33,751 nt of DNA from Nonomuraea sp. MG754425 (GTDB lineage Bacteria; Actinomycetota; Actinomycetes; Streptosporangiales; Streptosporangiaceae). A program made the position numbers and the translations under genes. The notes beneath the pieces are model-generated. The model saw only the letters and a program-made list of their open reading frames with translations, was not told where the DNA came from and ran no database searches. How positions within the stretch are numbered: position 1 is the stretch's first letter; each line of letters starts with the position of its first letter. Where the stretch lies: positions 1-33,751 of the forward strand of contig NZ_SSXE01000147.1 of NCBI RefSeq assembly GCF_021699195.1, in the 5' to 3' direction. Below, in pieces: positions 1 to 7,764 of this stretch.

Positions 1-163
1 CCCGCCCACCACCAGACCCACCGTCGCAGCCGAACCTCCCACCAGCTCCACCGTTCCGGCCGAACGTCCGAGTAGTCCCGCCCTTCCGGCCGAACGTCCG
101 AGCAGTCCTGTCCTCCCGGCCGAACGGGCCGCCGGTCCCGCCGTCCCGGCTGAGCGGTCCGGT
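1..163 (+). repeat. 30-nt tandem repeats encoding decapeptides
   Basis: Units begin at 31, 61, 91, 121 and 151 with an exact 30-nt period. They encode variants of AERPSSPxLP. A more degenerate copy precedes position 31, so the array continues upstream. The frame stays open throughout, which shows the array is part of the giant coding sequence and acts as a Pro/Ala-rich linker or stalk. Confidence 0.85.
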
Positions 164-3100
164 TTGGGTGGCGTGACGGAGCGGTCGGCGGCCGGGGCCG
201 GGACTCCGCACGATCTTCCCCGGGCTTCGGCGCTCCCGGCCACCGTCCCGGCCGTCACCGCGGTTCCGCACGTCACGGAGTCGTCCGAGCAGCCCACCGA
301 CCAGCGGGACGGTGCCGGGCCGGGCCCGGCGAAGGACGTCCAGGACAAGGCTGCCGAGCCGTCCACGCGCCGCGACCAGGTCGCACCGGCCGTGCCGGAT
401 CAGCGGACGTCCACGGCCTCCCACACGTCCCCCGACCGGACCGTGCCGCCGGTGGTCCACGGCCCGGCCGCCGCTCCCGAGCCGCAGGCCGTCGCGGAAC
501 TCATGGCCACGCCGGCCGCCCGGTCCAGGGCGCTGCCCGCCGGCCCTGGCCCGGCCGGGTCGCCACCGGAGCGGGTGATGAGGCTGCTCAGCCAGGACGG
601 CGCGTACGACCCGATCAGCGTCCCCGCCTGGAACGCCTCCGACAGGGCGGCCGTGGAGCGGCTGATGGACACGATGCGCTCCCCGACGAAGGACCTGCTC
701 GGCGCGGCGGGCAGGAGCGGGCTGCTGCGGGGGATGGGCGACCCCGGCCACCTCCTGGTCCACACCGAGTACCAGGCCATGGGCAGGACCATGCGATCCT
801 GGTCGGCGGTCGAGCGCGGCGACCTGCCGGCCTTCCTGCGCGGCTCCGACGGGGTCATCGGCGAGCGCCGGGTCCTGCGGGAGCTGCCGTTCGACTCGCC
901 CGAGGCGCTGGGCACGGCACGGCGGCTGGCCGTCGAGGGCCTGCTCAAGACGTGGGGCTACGGCGCGGGCGAACTGCTGCCGGCGCGCATGGCCATGAAC
1001 ATGGCCGCGCTCGACGAGTTCGGCCTGACGAACGTCGTGGACCTGCAGACGTACGGCGACTCCAGCCGCGCCAGGACCGCCGCCAGGAGCTACGCCCGCG
1101 ACGGGGAGGTGCTGCGCGACTTCCTGCGCGTCCAGTACGCGCAGACCCAGCACGAGCTGAGCCGCCACGGCATCGAGGAACTCGTGCTGTACCGCGGCGT
1201 GGCGTTCGAGGTGGGGCGCACCATACCGGTCCTGGCCGGCGCCGCGACCGGTGACGTGGTGACGGCCCCGCCGGCGCTGCCGCTGCAGTCCTGGAGCGCC
1301 CTGACGGGGGTCGCCAGGCGGTACACCGGTCTCGCGGACGGGGCGGTCATGGCGGGCGTCTTCCCGGCCTCGCGGGTGCTGGCCACTCCGTGGACGGGCA
1401 TGGGTCAGCTTCCCCTGCACGAGTTCGTCCTGCTGGCCGCGCCCGGCGAGGTCACCGTGCAGCGGCCCCCGCACGTCAGCGACACCAGGGGCGGCTCGTC
1501 GCATTCCGACCTCCCGCGCGGCTGGCGGCTCAGGCAGGACACCGACTCCTGGACGCAGTGCGATCAAGGGCATCGGCACTGGGGGACCGAGGGCGCGGCG
1601 GGCCTGCTGCCCTTCCACCGTGATCTCGATGGCGAGGTTCACTTCCTCCTGCACCTGCGTTCCCCCGACACGCACCACGGGGGAACGTGGGGGCCGGTCG
1701 GCGGCGCGCGTCACGCCGGTGAGCAGCCCGTCGTGACCGCGTTCCGCGAGGGGGGAGAGGAGGTGCGGCTGAAGCGGGACGACCTGACGGAGCGCGCGGT
1801 CCATCACGACGATCACGGCGGCTGGGCGTTCGACACCGTCATCGTCGAGGCGCGCTCCCGGGCCGAGGTGTGGCCCGGATCCACGGAGTCCATCGACACC
1901 GCGTGGGTGCCGCTGCGGGAGCTGGAGAGCCTCAACCTGCATCCCGACTTCGCCAGGGCCCTGCCCGAGATCCGTTCGCTGGTGGACCGCCTCCCGGCGG
2001 ACTCCGGCACCGGCCCGCCCGCCGCATCGGCCGCCCCGGAGGCCGCCGGGCCGAGGCCCGCCGCGCCGGAGCCTCCCGCTCGGGAGCGGACCGCCGTCGC
2101 GGAGGCCACGGCCCCGGAGGGGACCGCTGTCCCGGGGACGAGGGCGAGGGCCGAGGTGGGCGAGCAGCGTCGGGCGCCCATGCCCGCGGTGCCCGGCGCC
2201 CGCGACACCATGCTCACCGACGGGTACTCCGCGATAGCGGATCCCCGACCGCGCAACTTCGCCGAGGCCGCGGCCATCGTCCACCGCTGGGCGCCGGACG
2301 GAGGGGGCCGCCACGAGGCCGGCGGCGACGGCGCGCCGAACCGGATCGAACGGCTGCTCAACGGTCACGGGACGGACGCCGTCCCGCCCGGCCGGGATCC
2401 CCTGGAGCACGGCCGGGACCTGATACGGCAGTTGCCCGTCGAGAACGGCGGCGACGCGATGGCCGAGACGCTGGCCGCGATGAGCGCGAGCCTGCGCGCC
2501 GAGAACCCGCGAAGGGCCATCTGCGACCTGGCGATGCAGCTCTTCGGCGCGCGCCAGGACGTGGACGCCCTGGTCGCGCTGCACCAGGACGCGGAACGGC
2601 GGGGCCTGGCCCCCTGGGCCGCCCGCGACCGCGCCGACCTGGCCGACGTGCTCACCAGGGCCATGCAGCAGGATCATCATCGCTGGCTCGGGTACCAGCA
2701 CCGTGCCCTGCTGCCGGCCTCGACCGAGGCGCAGGCGCGGGTGGCCGGGCTCCTGGTCGAGATGATGGGGCCGCTGGTCACCCGGAGCACGGTCAGCGCG
2801 TTCACCGGGCCGCTGCTCAGGTCCGCCGGCCTCCAGAGCGTGGAGCAGTTGCTCCCGCTCGTACGGGCGGCGCACGACCATGGTCACCTGCGGCAGGGTA
2901 CGACCGGGAGCGACGCCTTCCACACGGCCATGCAGGGGTTCCGGCAGATGGACCCGCTGCTGTGGGACGGCCTGCTGGTGGCCGAGAAGTACCTCCTGCC
3001 GGGGGTCGGCGACCAGGACGCCCGGCTGCTCGCGTCCCTGCAGGACGTCGTCGCGCACCCGGAGACGGGCATGGGGCGGCGGGTCGTCCTGCCGCTGGAG

Positions 3101-4969
3101 CGCCTGGCGGACGCGGTCGGCCAGGCGGGCTCGGTCGAGCAGCTCGTCCGCCTGGCCGGGGACGCGCGGGCGCACGGCGCCGACCTGGCGCGGGCGCCGG
3201 GCGTCCGCGAGCTGGTCGACCTGCTGACCGCCCACCGGGCGCGGGACCCGCATCTGTGGGACGGGCTGAGGCTGGCCAAAGAGTACGGCGTCGCGCGTGT
3301 CGGAGACGCCGAGGCGCGCGCCCTGGCCCGGCTCGCCGAGATCACCGGGCCTGGGCCGTCCTCCCGGATATGGGTGTTCGACCCGCTGCGCCGCCTGGCC
3401 GACGACGCGGGGCTCGGCCCTTCGGTGACGGAGCTGGTCCGGCGCGCGGCCGAGGCCGGACGGGACGGCTTCGACCTCTTCGGCCCGGTCGACCGGCGGC
3501 AGGTGCTCGACGCGCTGAGACCGCCCCGGCCCGCGGGCCAGGCGCCGGACCCGCGCGCTGGCGTCGGGCAGGTGCTCGACGCGCTGGGTCCGCCCGGGGG
3601 CCGGGCGCCGGATCCGCGTGCGGGCGTCGGGCAGGTGCTCGACGCGCTGGGTCCGCCCCGGCCCGGCGGCGGGGCGCCGGATCCGCGCGCCGGCGTGCCA
3701 GGTCCGCACGACCTGTCGCCTTCGGCCGTGCGGGAGGCCAGGGAGGAGGCGGGCCGGGCACACGCGCAGGCGAGCCACGAGTACCGCCGGGCCCACTCGC
3801 CCCTGCGCCGCTCCCTGTCGACGATCATGGGGGCCGACCCGCAGCGGGCGCTGGAGCGGCGGCTGACCAGCTCGCTGGAGTCGCGCGTCCAGGCGTGGCA
3901 GCGCTGGCCGGACGCCCCCGAGGTGTCCTTCACCCGCGACTTCGGCGCGTTCAGTGACGCCTACGGCCGGGCGGTCGAGCGCGGCCTCCAAGGCGAGGCC
4001 GTGATCCCCTACCTGTACGACGACGCCACCGCCGCCCTGGCGGCCCGTGACGGCGGGCGCGGGTTCGGCCTGGAGATCGAGTTCGACCTGCCGGGCGGCG
4101 TCATGACCGACGACGCGCTGGCCATCCCCCGCGCGCTGCACGAGGCGGGCCTGACCGCCGACGCCACCGTGCACTCCTACCACGCCTCCAAGGACAGGGG
4201 CTACCGTTCGGGCGACCACGGCGGGCGCGGCCTGTGGCGGCTGGAGAAGGACCGCTCGGTGATCGGCGAGCTGGTCTCGCCCATCCTGTACGACGAGCCG
4301 GAGACGTGGCAGAACCTCCGCCTGGCCTGCGAGATCATCCGGGCGCACGGCGGCACGGCCACCGTCAGGACCGGCGGGCACATCCACGTGAGCACGCACG
4401 ACTACGACCACCTCGTGGCCAACTACACCAGCGTGCTGAACTACGTGGGCCACCACACCGACACGCTCTACCGGCTCGGGCACAACCCGGAGAACAAGAG
4501 CCATCGCGGGCAGAAGTGGTGCCACCCCAGCGCGCCGCCCGCCGCGGACTACCGTTCGATCGCGGCCGTGCAAGGCTTGCACGGCCGCGAGACGGCGGTG
4601 AACACGTTCGGCGTGACGGGCGAGAAGGCGGACCACGTCGAGTTCCGGATGTGGGACGGCTCGCTCGATCCCGCGGTGATCCAGTCGCAGGTGAAGGTGT
4701 CGCTCGCGCTGGTCGAGGCCGCGTTCCGCAACGCGACCCTGGACACGCCGCCCAACGGCGGCCGGCACGACGCCCTGGGCGCCCACGCGGACCTTCGCCG
4801 CCTCGGCTCCGCGGCCGACACCACCGAGGCGGGCAGCCTCTCCTTCCGGCTGCTGATGGACGAGATCTTCTGGCGGGCCCGCGACAAGGAGCAGCTCACC
4901 GCCCTGTACGCGGTCACCCGCTGGGCCACCGCCGACGAACAGCCGCAGAACGGGACACCGGGCCGATGA
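2..4969 (+). CDS. Giant multidomain protein: ART-like + Nudix + amidoligase (5' end outside window)
   Basis: The frame is open from base 2, so the gene begins upstream. The in-frame TTG at 164 lies inside a repeat array and is not a convincing start. Residues are numbered from that TTG. An ADP-ribosyltransferase-like domain spans about 230-440, with Arg344 in LYRG, an S-W-S motif at 376-378 and Glu420/Glu429 candidates for the R-S-E triad. A Nudix hydrolase domain spans about 470-620. Its box has Glu520 and then REGGEEV (528-534), matching the family spacing except that the late Gly is Arg. After an Ala/Pro-rich linker and a long helical middle comes a C-terminal COOH-NH2 ligase domain (about 1300-1545) of the Amidoligase_2 type, with GLEIEF at 1302-1307, GGHIHVS around 1406-1408 and VEFR near 1493. 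ART, Nudix and amidoligase domains are each known from bacterial effectors. The combination, and a role in toxin or nucleotide/peptide modification, are inferred. The downstream gene overlaps its stop. Confidence 0.85.
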   Translation, partial: PPTTRPTVAAEPPTSSTVPAERPSSPALPAERPSSPVLPAERAAGPAVPAERSGLGGVTERSAAGAGTPHDLPRASALPATVPAVTAVPHVTESSEQPTDQRDGAGPGPAKDVQDKAAEPSTRRDQVAPAVPDQRTSTASHTSPDRTVPPVVHGPAAAPEPQAVAELMATPAARSRALPAGPGPAGSPPERVMRLLSQDGAYDPISVPAWNASDRAAVERLMDTMRSPTKDLLGAAGRSGLLRGMGDPGHLLVHTEYQAMGRTMRSWSAVERGDLPAFLRGSDGVIGERRVLRELPFDSPEALGTARRLAVEGLLKTWGYGAGELLPARMAMNMAALDEFGLTNVVDLQTYGDSSRARTAARSYARDGEVLRDFLRVQYAQTQHELSRHGIEELVLYRGVAFEVGRTIPVLAGAATGDVVTAPPALPLQSWSALTGVARRYTGLADGAVMAGVFPASRVLATPWTGMGQLPLHEFVLLAAPGEVTVQRPPHVSDTRGGSSHSDLPRGWRLRQDTDSWTQCDQGHRHWGTEGAAGLLPFHRDLDGEVHFLLHLRSPDTHHGGTWGPVGGARHAGEQPVVTAFREGGEEVRLKRDDLTERAVHHDDHGGWAFDTVIVEARSRAEVWPGSTESIDTAWVPLRELESLNLHPDFARALPEIRSLVDRLPADSGTGPPAASAAPEAAGPRPAAPEPPARERTAVAEATAPEGTAVPGTRARAEVGEQRRAPMPAVPGARDTMLTDGYSAIADPRPRNFAEAAAIVHRWAPDGGGRHEAGGDGAPNRIERLLNGHGTDAVPPGRDPLEHGRDLIRQLPVENGGDAMAETLAAMSASLRAENPRRAICDLAMQLFGARQDVDALVALHQDAERRGLAPWAARDRADLADVLTRAMQQDHHRWLGYQHRALLPASTEAQARVAGLLVEMMGPLVTRSTVSAFTGPLLRSAGLQSVEQLLPLVRAAHDHGHLRQGTTGSDAFHTAMQGFRQMDPLLWDGLLVAEKYLLPGVGDQDARLLASLQDVVAHPETGMGRRVVLPLERLADAVGQAGSVEQLVRLAGDARAHGADLARAPGVRELVDLLTAHRARDPHLWDGLRLAKEYGVARVGDAEARALARLAEITGPGPSSRIWVFDPLRRLADDAGLGPSVTELVRRAAEAGRDGFDLFGPVDRRQVLDALRPPRPAGQAPDPRAGVGQVLDALGPPGGRAPDPRAGVGQVLDALGPPRPGGGAPDPRAGVPGPHDLSPSAVREAREEAGRAHAQASHEYRRAHSPLRRSLSTIMGADPQRALERRLTSSLESRVQAWQRWPDAPEVSFTRDFGAFSDAYGRAVERGLQGEAVIPYLYDDATAALAARDGGRGFGLEIEFDLPGGVMTDDALAIPRALHEAGLTADATVHSYHASKDRGYRSGDHGGRGLWRLEKDRSVIGELVSPILYDEPETWQNLRLACEIIRAHGGTATVRTGGHIHVSTHDYDHLVANYTSVLNYVGHHTDTLYRLGHNPENKSHRGQKWCHPSAPPAADYRSIAAVQGLHGRETAVNTFGVTGEKADHVEFRMWDGSLDPAVIQSQVKVSLALVEAAFRNATLDTPPNGGRHDALGAHADLRRLGSAADTTEAGSLSFRLLMDEIFWRARDKEQLTALYAVTRWATADEQPQNGTPGR
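3500..3700 (+). repeat. Three in-frame ~63-69 nt tandem repeats
   Basis: Copies start at about 3500, 3569 and 3632. Each encodes QVLDALxPP followed by a Pro/Gly spacer and APDPRAGV. Copy lengths are 69 and 63 nt, so unit number and length probably vary between strains by slippage. The block separates the helical middle from the amidoligase part of the giant protein. Confidence 0.85.
4560..4590. repeat. 31-bp perfect inverted repeat inside the amidoligase coding region
   Basis: Bases 4560-4574 are the exact reverse complement of 4576-4590, around a single central G at 4575. The arm reads TCGCGGCCGTGCAAG. The repeat lies in coding sequence for the segment around SIAAVQGLHGRET. It could form a very stable mRNA hairpin, act as a protein-binding site, or mark an insertion or rearrangement. 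I cannot tell which. Confidence 0.8.
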
Positions 4970-5478
4970 CGATGATCATCCGTAATCTCTCGGCGGCGGA
5001 GCCGCCGCCCGCCGCGCCGGTCAACGCGCAGGGCCGGCCCTACCGCTACGAGATGATCCACGCGGGCGGCGCCCTCCGGGGCTACGCCGACGAGCCGGCC
5101 GAACTCGTCGGGATGCTCGTCCCCGGCTACACCGGGCTCGGCGCCGACGACGAACGGGCCGCGGCCCGGGTCCTTCTCGCCCTGGACACGCAGGTCAGGT
5201 TGCAGGCCCAGCTCGCGGCCGGGCGGCTCGGCGCATGCGGGGAGGCCGAACGCGCCGTGCTGCTCGGCGGCCGGCACGAGCCACCGAGCCCCGCCCACTG
5301 GACGGCCCCGGTGCCGCTCGTCCTGGTCGCGTCCTTCTACCGGCCCGCCGGAACGTTGCCGAGGCCGTCGGGGCCCGCCGAACTCCAGGTCTGGCTCGAC
5401 CCGGCCGACGACTGGACCCTGCTGACCAGCCTGCACACGGCCGGCGTGATCACGGTGGGAGCCCGCGACACACCCTGA
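4966..5478 (+). CDS. Small protein coupled to the giant effector gene; unknown function
   Basis: ATG 4966 overlaps the TGA of the giant gene (ATGA), giving 170 aa. A second ATG lies two codons downstream at 4972. The sequence has no signal peptide, no membrane segment and no motif I recognise. It is moderately acidic, with a central Ala/Leu-rich helical stretch and a C-terminal part rich in Trp, Leu and Val (LQVWLDPADDWTLL). Translational coupling to a protein with ART, Nudix and amidoligase domains suggests a partner such as a chaperone, adaptor or immunity protein. That role is inferred from position only. It could also be an unrelated downstream gene of the same transcript. Confidence 0.75.
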   Translation: MTMIIRNLSAAEPPPAAPVNAQGRPYRYEMIHAGGALRGYADEPAELVGMLVPGYTGLGADDERAAARVLLALDTQVRLQAQLAAGRLGACGEAERAVLLGGRHEPPSPAHWTAPVPLVLVASFYRPAGTLPRPSGPAELQVWLDPADDWTLLTSLHTAGVITVGARDTP

Positions 5479-5632
5479 CCCCTCGCGCGCCCAGGCGGCA
5501 AGCGAGCCCCGGCTCCCGACCCTCATCGAACCGCACCGCGCTCCTGGAGCGGCGCGCCACGGTTCCCGGCGCGGTCGGTGTCGTGCCCGGACCCGACGGC
5601 CAGGTCCCGTTCGATGACGGACTTCGGGTAGA

Positions 5633-6028
5633 TCAACCGCAGCAGCGGCCCCGAACGCGGCCGTCCAGCCCCACCCTGGCGTCCAAGTGCTGACCGTCCC
5701 CGGTTGCACGCTGCCTGACCGAACGCGCCGACTTGGCCGAGATGCCGGCCGCCGCCACGGCCCGGTCCGACCACTGCGGATATGCCCGGATGAATCGTTC
5801 GGCGGCGGCCTCGCGATCCTGCCAGGAAAGCGGGAGGCCGTGCGCGATGTTCGCCTTGACACTTCGCAGGAAAGATGCTTCGTCGTCGCCGTCGAAGAAC
5901 TGGACCTCGATGAGCAACTCACCCCGTAGTCGCGCCGCCTGAACGCGGTGCATACCATCGATAATCCTCATGGTGCCGCGCTGGACCAGCACCGGGGGAA
6001 GACTGCAGATGCTGTGAAGGGCCCTTTC
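5633..6028 (-). pseudogene. Truncated ParB/StrR-like transcriptional regulator remnant
   Basis: The minus-strand frame reads LPPVLVQRGTMRIIDGMHR, then a segment with VKANIAHGLPLS and DREAAAERFI, then a helix-turn-helix-like segment with WSDRAVAAAGIS and DGRVRG. This is the ParB N-domain plus HTH pattern of StrR/NovG-type regulators found in actinomycete antibiotic clusters. Conserved residues continue upstream of the only start (GTG 5992) to a stop at 6029-6031, so the N-terminus is lost. On the 3' side the frame ends at 5633 right after DGRVR, where family members continue. I therefore call it a remnant with both ends missing. No antibiotic biosynthesis genes are nearby. Confidence 0.7.
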
Positions 6029-6201
6029 TCATTCGTTCATCCGCGCCGGCGGCGGGATCGCTGTCATATCGACCGCCGCCTTACCGTTTGCAGGACCGCT
6101 TTTGAGACGGCACCGAAACGCCAATGCGGCTGGTTCTCGCCGGCGAAACGTAGTCTGCCGGCATATGCGGTGAGACAGCAGTCGGACCAGCGCGGTGGCC
6201 G

Positions 6202-6229
6202 GCTGTCGTGCGCCGCGGCGCACGACAGC
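6202..6229. repeat. 28-bp perfect palindrome
   Basis: Bases 6202-6215 (GCTGTCGTGCGCCG) are followed directly by their exact reverse complement to 6229. The palindrome lies between the ParB-like remnant on the minus strand and the lipoprotein gene at 6315. It has no T-tract. It could be an operator, a bidirectional I-shaped terminator or a small mobile palindromic unit. Confidence 0.75.
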
Positions 6230-6314
6230 GAGGTTCGCGATGATCTGGAGACGCGGCGCCGGCCGGGCGCGTCGGCTGCCCGAGTGCACATCTGACTGCC
6301 GGCCAAAGAGCGGA

Positions 6315-7100
6315 GTGCGGCAGCGATGGGTGGCGGCGAGTGCCGCCGTCGGCGGTGCGCTGCTGGCATCGGCGTGTGGTGCCGCCCTGCTGATGCGCGA
6401 CGGGCAGGCGGATTGGCCGGCTCCTCTGGCGACCGTCACCGGCACCGTCAGCCTTCCCTCTTGGGCGACCATGACCGCGCCCGCCGGGGCGCATGTTCAG
6501 CGAATAGCCGAGTTCTGGGTGAATCTCCCCTCGCCGGGGGCCGGCCCGCAAGTGCCTCGGCAGGTGACGAAGCCTGCTGAGCACAATCCCAGCGTATGGG
6601 GCAGCCCCACCGATGGAGGGCGGAGGGACGTCGATCGGGTCCCCGCGCCCTTGCTCGCGTCCAGCGACCGTTCCTGGCCGCAGCCGCCCGCGCTCAGCAT
6701 GGGCGAGCAGTTGGACCATTACCGATTCTATTTCTATGGCCCGAATCCGACGAACTCGGCCGCCCCGCAGGCGACCCGCTGGCTCATCTACAAAGGGCCC
6801 TACTATCCGGGCACCATTCCGCACGCCTGTCAGCCCACGCACACGGCGTACATGAGCCCGCCGTACGGTCCGACTCCGCCGCCGATTTCCCAGCGGCCCG
6901 CCATCTTCCCCACGGCCACCTACAGTCCGGCTCGCTTCTTCGAGTTCGACGTGCGGGTGTACCCGCCTACCGGCTCGGCCGACGTGAAAGACTTCAGGCC
7001 GCCCCGGGGGGCGGAGCGTTTCGTCTTCGACAGTTACACGAAAAAGGCGTGGTACACGCCGGACCACTACTGCCATTTCTATCCGAACCCTTTCCCGTGA
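6315..7100 (+). CDS. Secreted or lipid-anchored protein of unknown function
   Basis: I chose GTG 6315 (261 aa) because it directly follows a purine-rich site (AAAGAGCGGA) and gives a normal export signal. The signal is a basic start (RQR), a hydrophobic stretch, then LLASAC, a weak lipobox-like site at Cys21. The frame also has an ATG at 6240 and a TTG at 6195, but the latter would put the palindrome in coding sequence. The mature part is rich in Pro, Tyr and Trp, with FYFYGPNPT, YKGPYYPGT and a Cys pair near the middle and C-terminus. I recognise no family. The stop overlaps a possible ATG of the next frame, so it probably opens the same operon. Confidence 0.7.
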   Translation: MRQRWVAASAAVGGALLASACGAALLMRDGQADWPAPLATVTGTVSLPSWATMTAPAGAHVQRIAEFWVNLPSPGAGPQVPRQVTKPAEHNPSVWGSPTDGGRRDVDRVPAPLLASSDRSWPQPPALSMGEQLDHYRFYFYGPNPTNSAAPQATRWLIYKGPYYPGTIPHACQPTHTAYMSPPYGPTPPPISQRPAIFPTATYSPARFFEFDVRVYPPTGSADVKDFRPPRGAERFVFDSYTKKAWYTPDHYCHFYPNPFP

Positions 7101-7117
7101 TGCAGGCAAGGAGCCGC

Positions 7118-7633
7118 GTGCCACTCGAAGAACATGCGGACATCACCTTCAAGAAAGGCGGCATCAAACTGCAGGTCGTCGCTCGGGAGGGTACGTACAT
7201 CCGGCAGAGCGGTTCCGCCCGGGACATCTCTCTGGCCCATTTCGCCCTCTGGGTGAAGGATCAGATGAACGGCAACGACCTGCCCGTGGAGTTCGGCGGC
7301 GGTGATGTCGTCATCACCTACCTCAACGCGCTGATCGTGGTGCGGCCGGGCGGCACCGAGTACAGCTTCGAGGCGGCCGTCGACCTCGCGTTCGACGGCG
7401 TGCCCGCGTCCCTGACGGGACTCGCCGTCTCCTACCGCAGCGACGACAAGAGCTTCACGCTCGCGGCCACGGTCCGGGTGCGGATGAGCGGGGAAAAGGG
7501 AGCACCCGCTGAAGAGCTGACCGGCAGGCTGCACAAGGACACGCAGGGCTGGACGCTCGAGGCGGGCTGGCATGCCGAGGAGGCGGGCGGCGTCAGCGTG
7601 GCCGAACTCGCGAGCGCATTCGGGATCGGCTGA
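7118..7633 (+). CDS. Small beta-rich protein, paralog of the convergent gene at 24128-24655
   Basis: GTG 7118 follows a strong ribosome site AAGGAG at 7107-7112, giving 171 aa. The ATG at 7100, overlapping the upstream stop, is an alternative that adds six residues. No signal peptide or membrane segment is seen. Alternating hydrophobic residues suggest a beta sandwich or barrel. It aligns along most of its length with the minus-strand protein at 24128-24655: shared features include an LPxEF/LPDF step, a [FY]xFxA block, GWTLxAxW and an identical C-terminal AFGIG. The N-terminus of the DUF6603 protein (8472) has a comparable beta pattern. Function is unknown. The paralogs bracket the locus, which suggests related structural subunits. 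Confidence 0.75.
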   Translation: MPLEEHADITFKKGGIKLQVVAREGTYIRQSGSARDISLAHFALWVKDQMNGNDLPVEFGGGDVVITYLNALIVVRPGGTEYSFEAAVDLAFDGVPASLTGLAVSYRSDDKSFTLAATVRVRMSGEKGAPAEELTGRLHKDTQGWTLEAGWHAEEAGGVSVAELASAFGIG

Positions 7634-7697
7634 GCCACGCGACACCACGCTGCGATGACATCGAGGACGTGTCGCCTTTGCGGATGCCGGGTGTTTG

Positions 7698-7713
7698 CGA
7701 ACTCGAGAGTTCG
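7698..7713. promoter_or_regulatory. 16-bp palindrome upstream of the DUF6603 operon (possible operator)
   Basis: CGAACTC at 7698-7704, a GA spacer, and the exact inverted copy GAGTTCG at 7707-7713. It sits 52 bp before ATG 7765, in the only sizeable gap (131 bp) near the head of the long gene series. A regulator-binding site is plausible. No clear -35/-10 pair was identified. Confidence 0.45.
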
Positions 7714-7764
7714 TGATGGTGACGGGGCGGGGAGGAAAGCGCCGGAATCTGGTGGGGTGAAGGC

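Noticed and set aside
31..163. Regular 30-nt repeats as a CRISPR array
   Set aside because: Repeats are contiguous without spacers, stay in frame and encode a Pro-rich peptide.
1870..3957. Long open frame (695 aa) in another plus-strand frame of the giant gene
   Set aside because: Arg/Gly/Pro-only composition typical of frame shadows in high-GC DNA; the overlapping frame holds recognisable domains.
6195..6314. N-terminal extension of the lipoprotein-like gene from 6195 or 6240
   Set aside because: It would bury the signal sequence behind up to 40 Arg-rich residues and put the 28-bp palindrome in coding sequence; GTG 6315 fits better.
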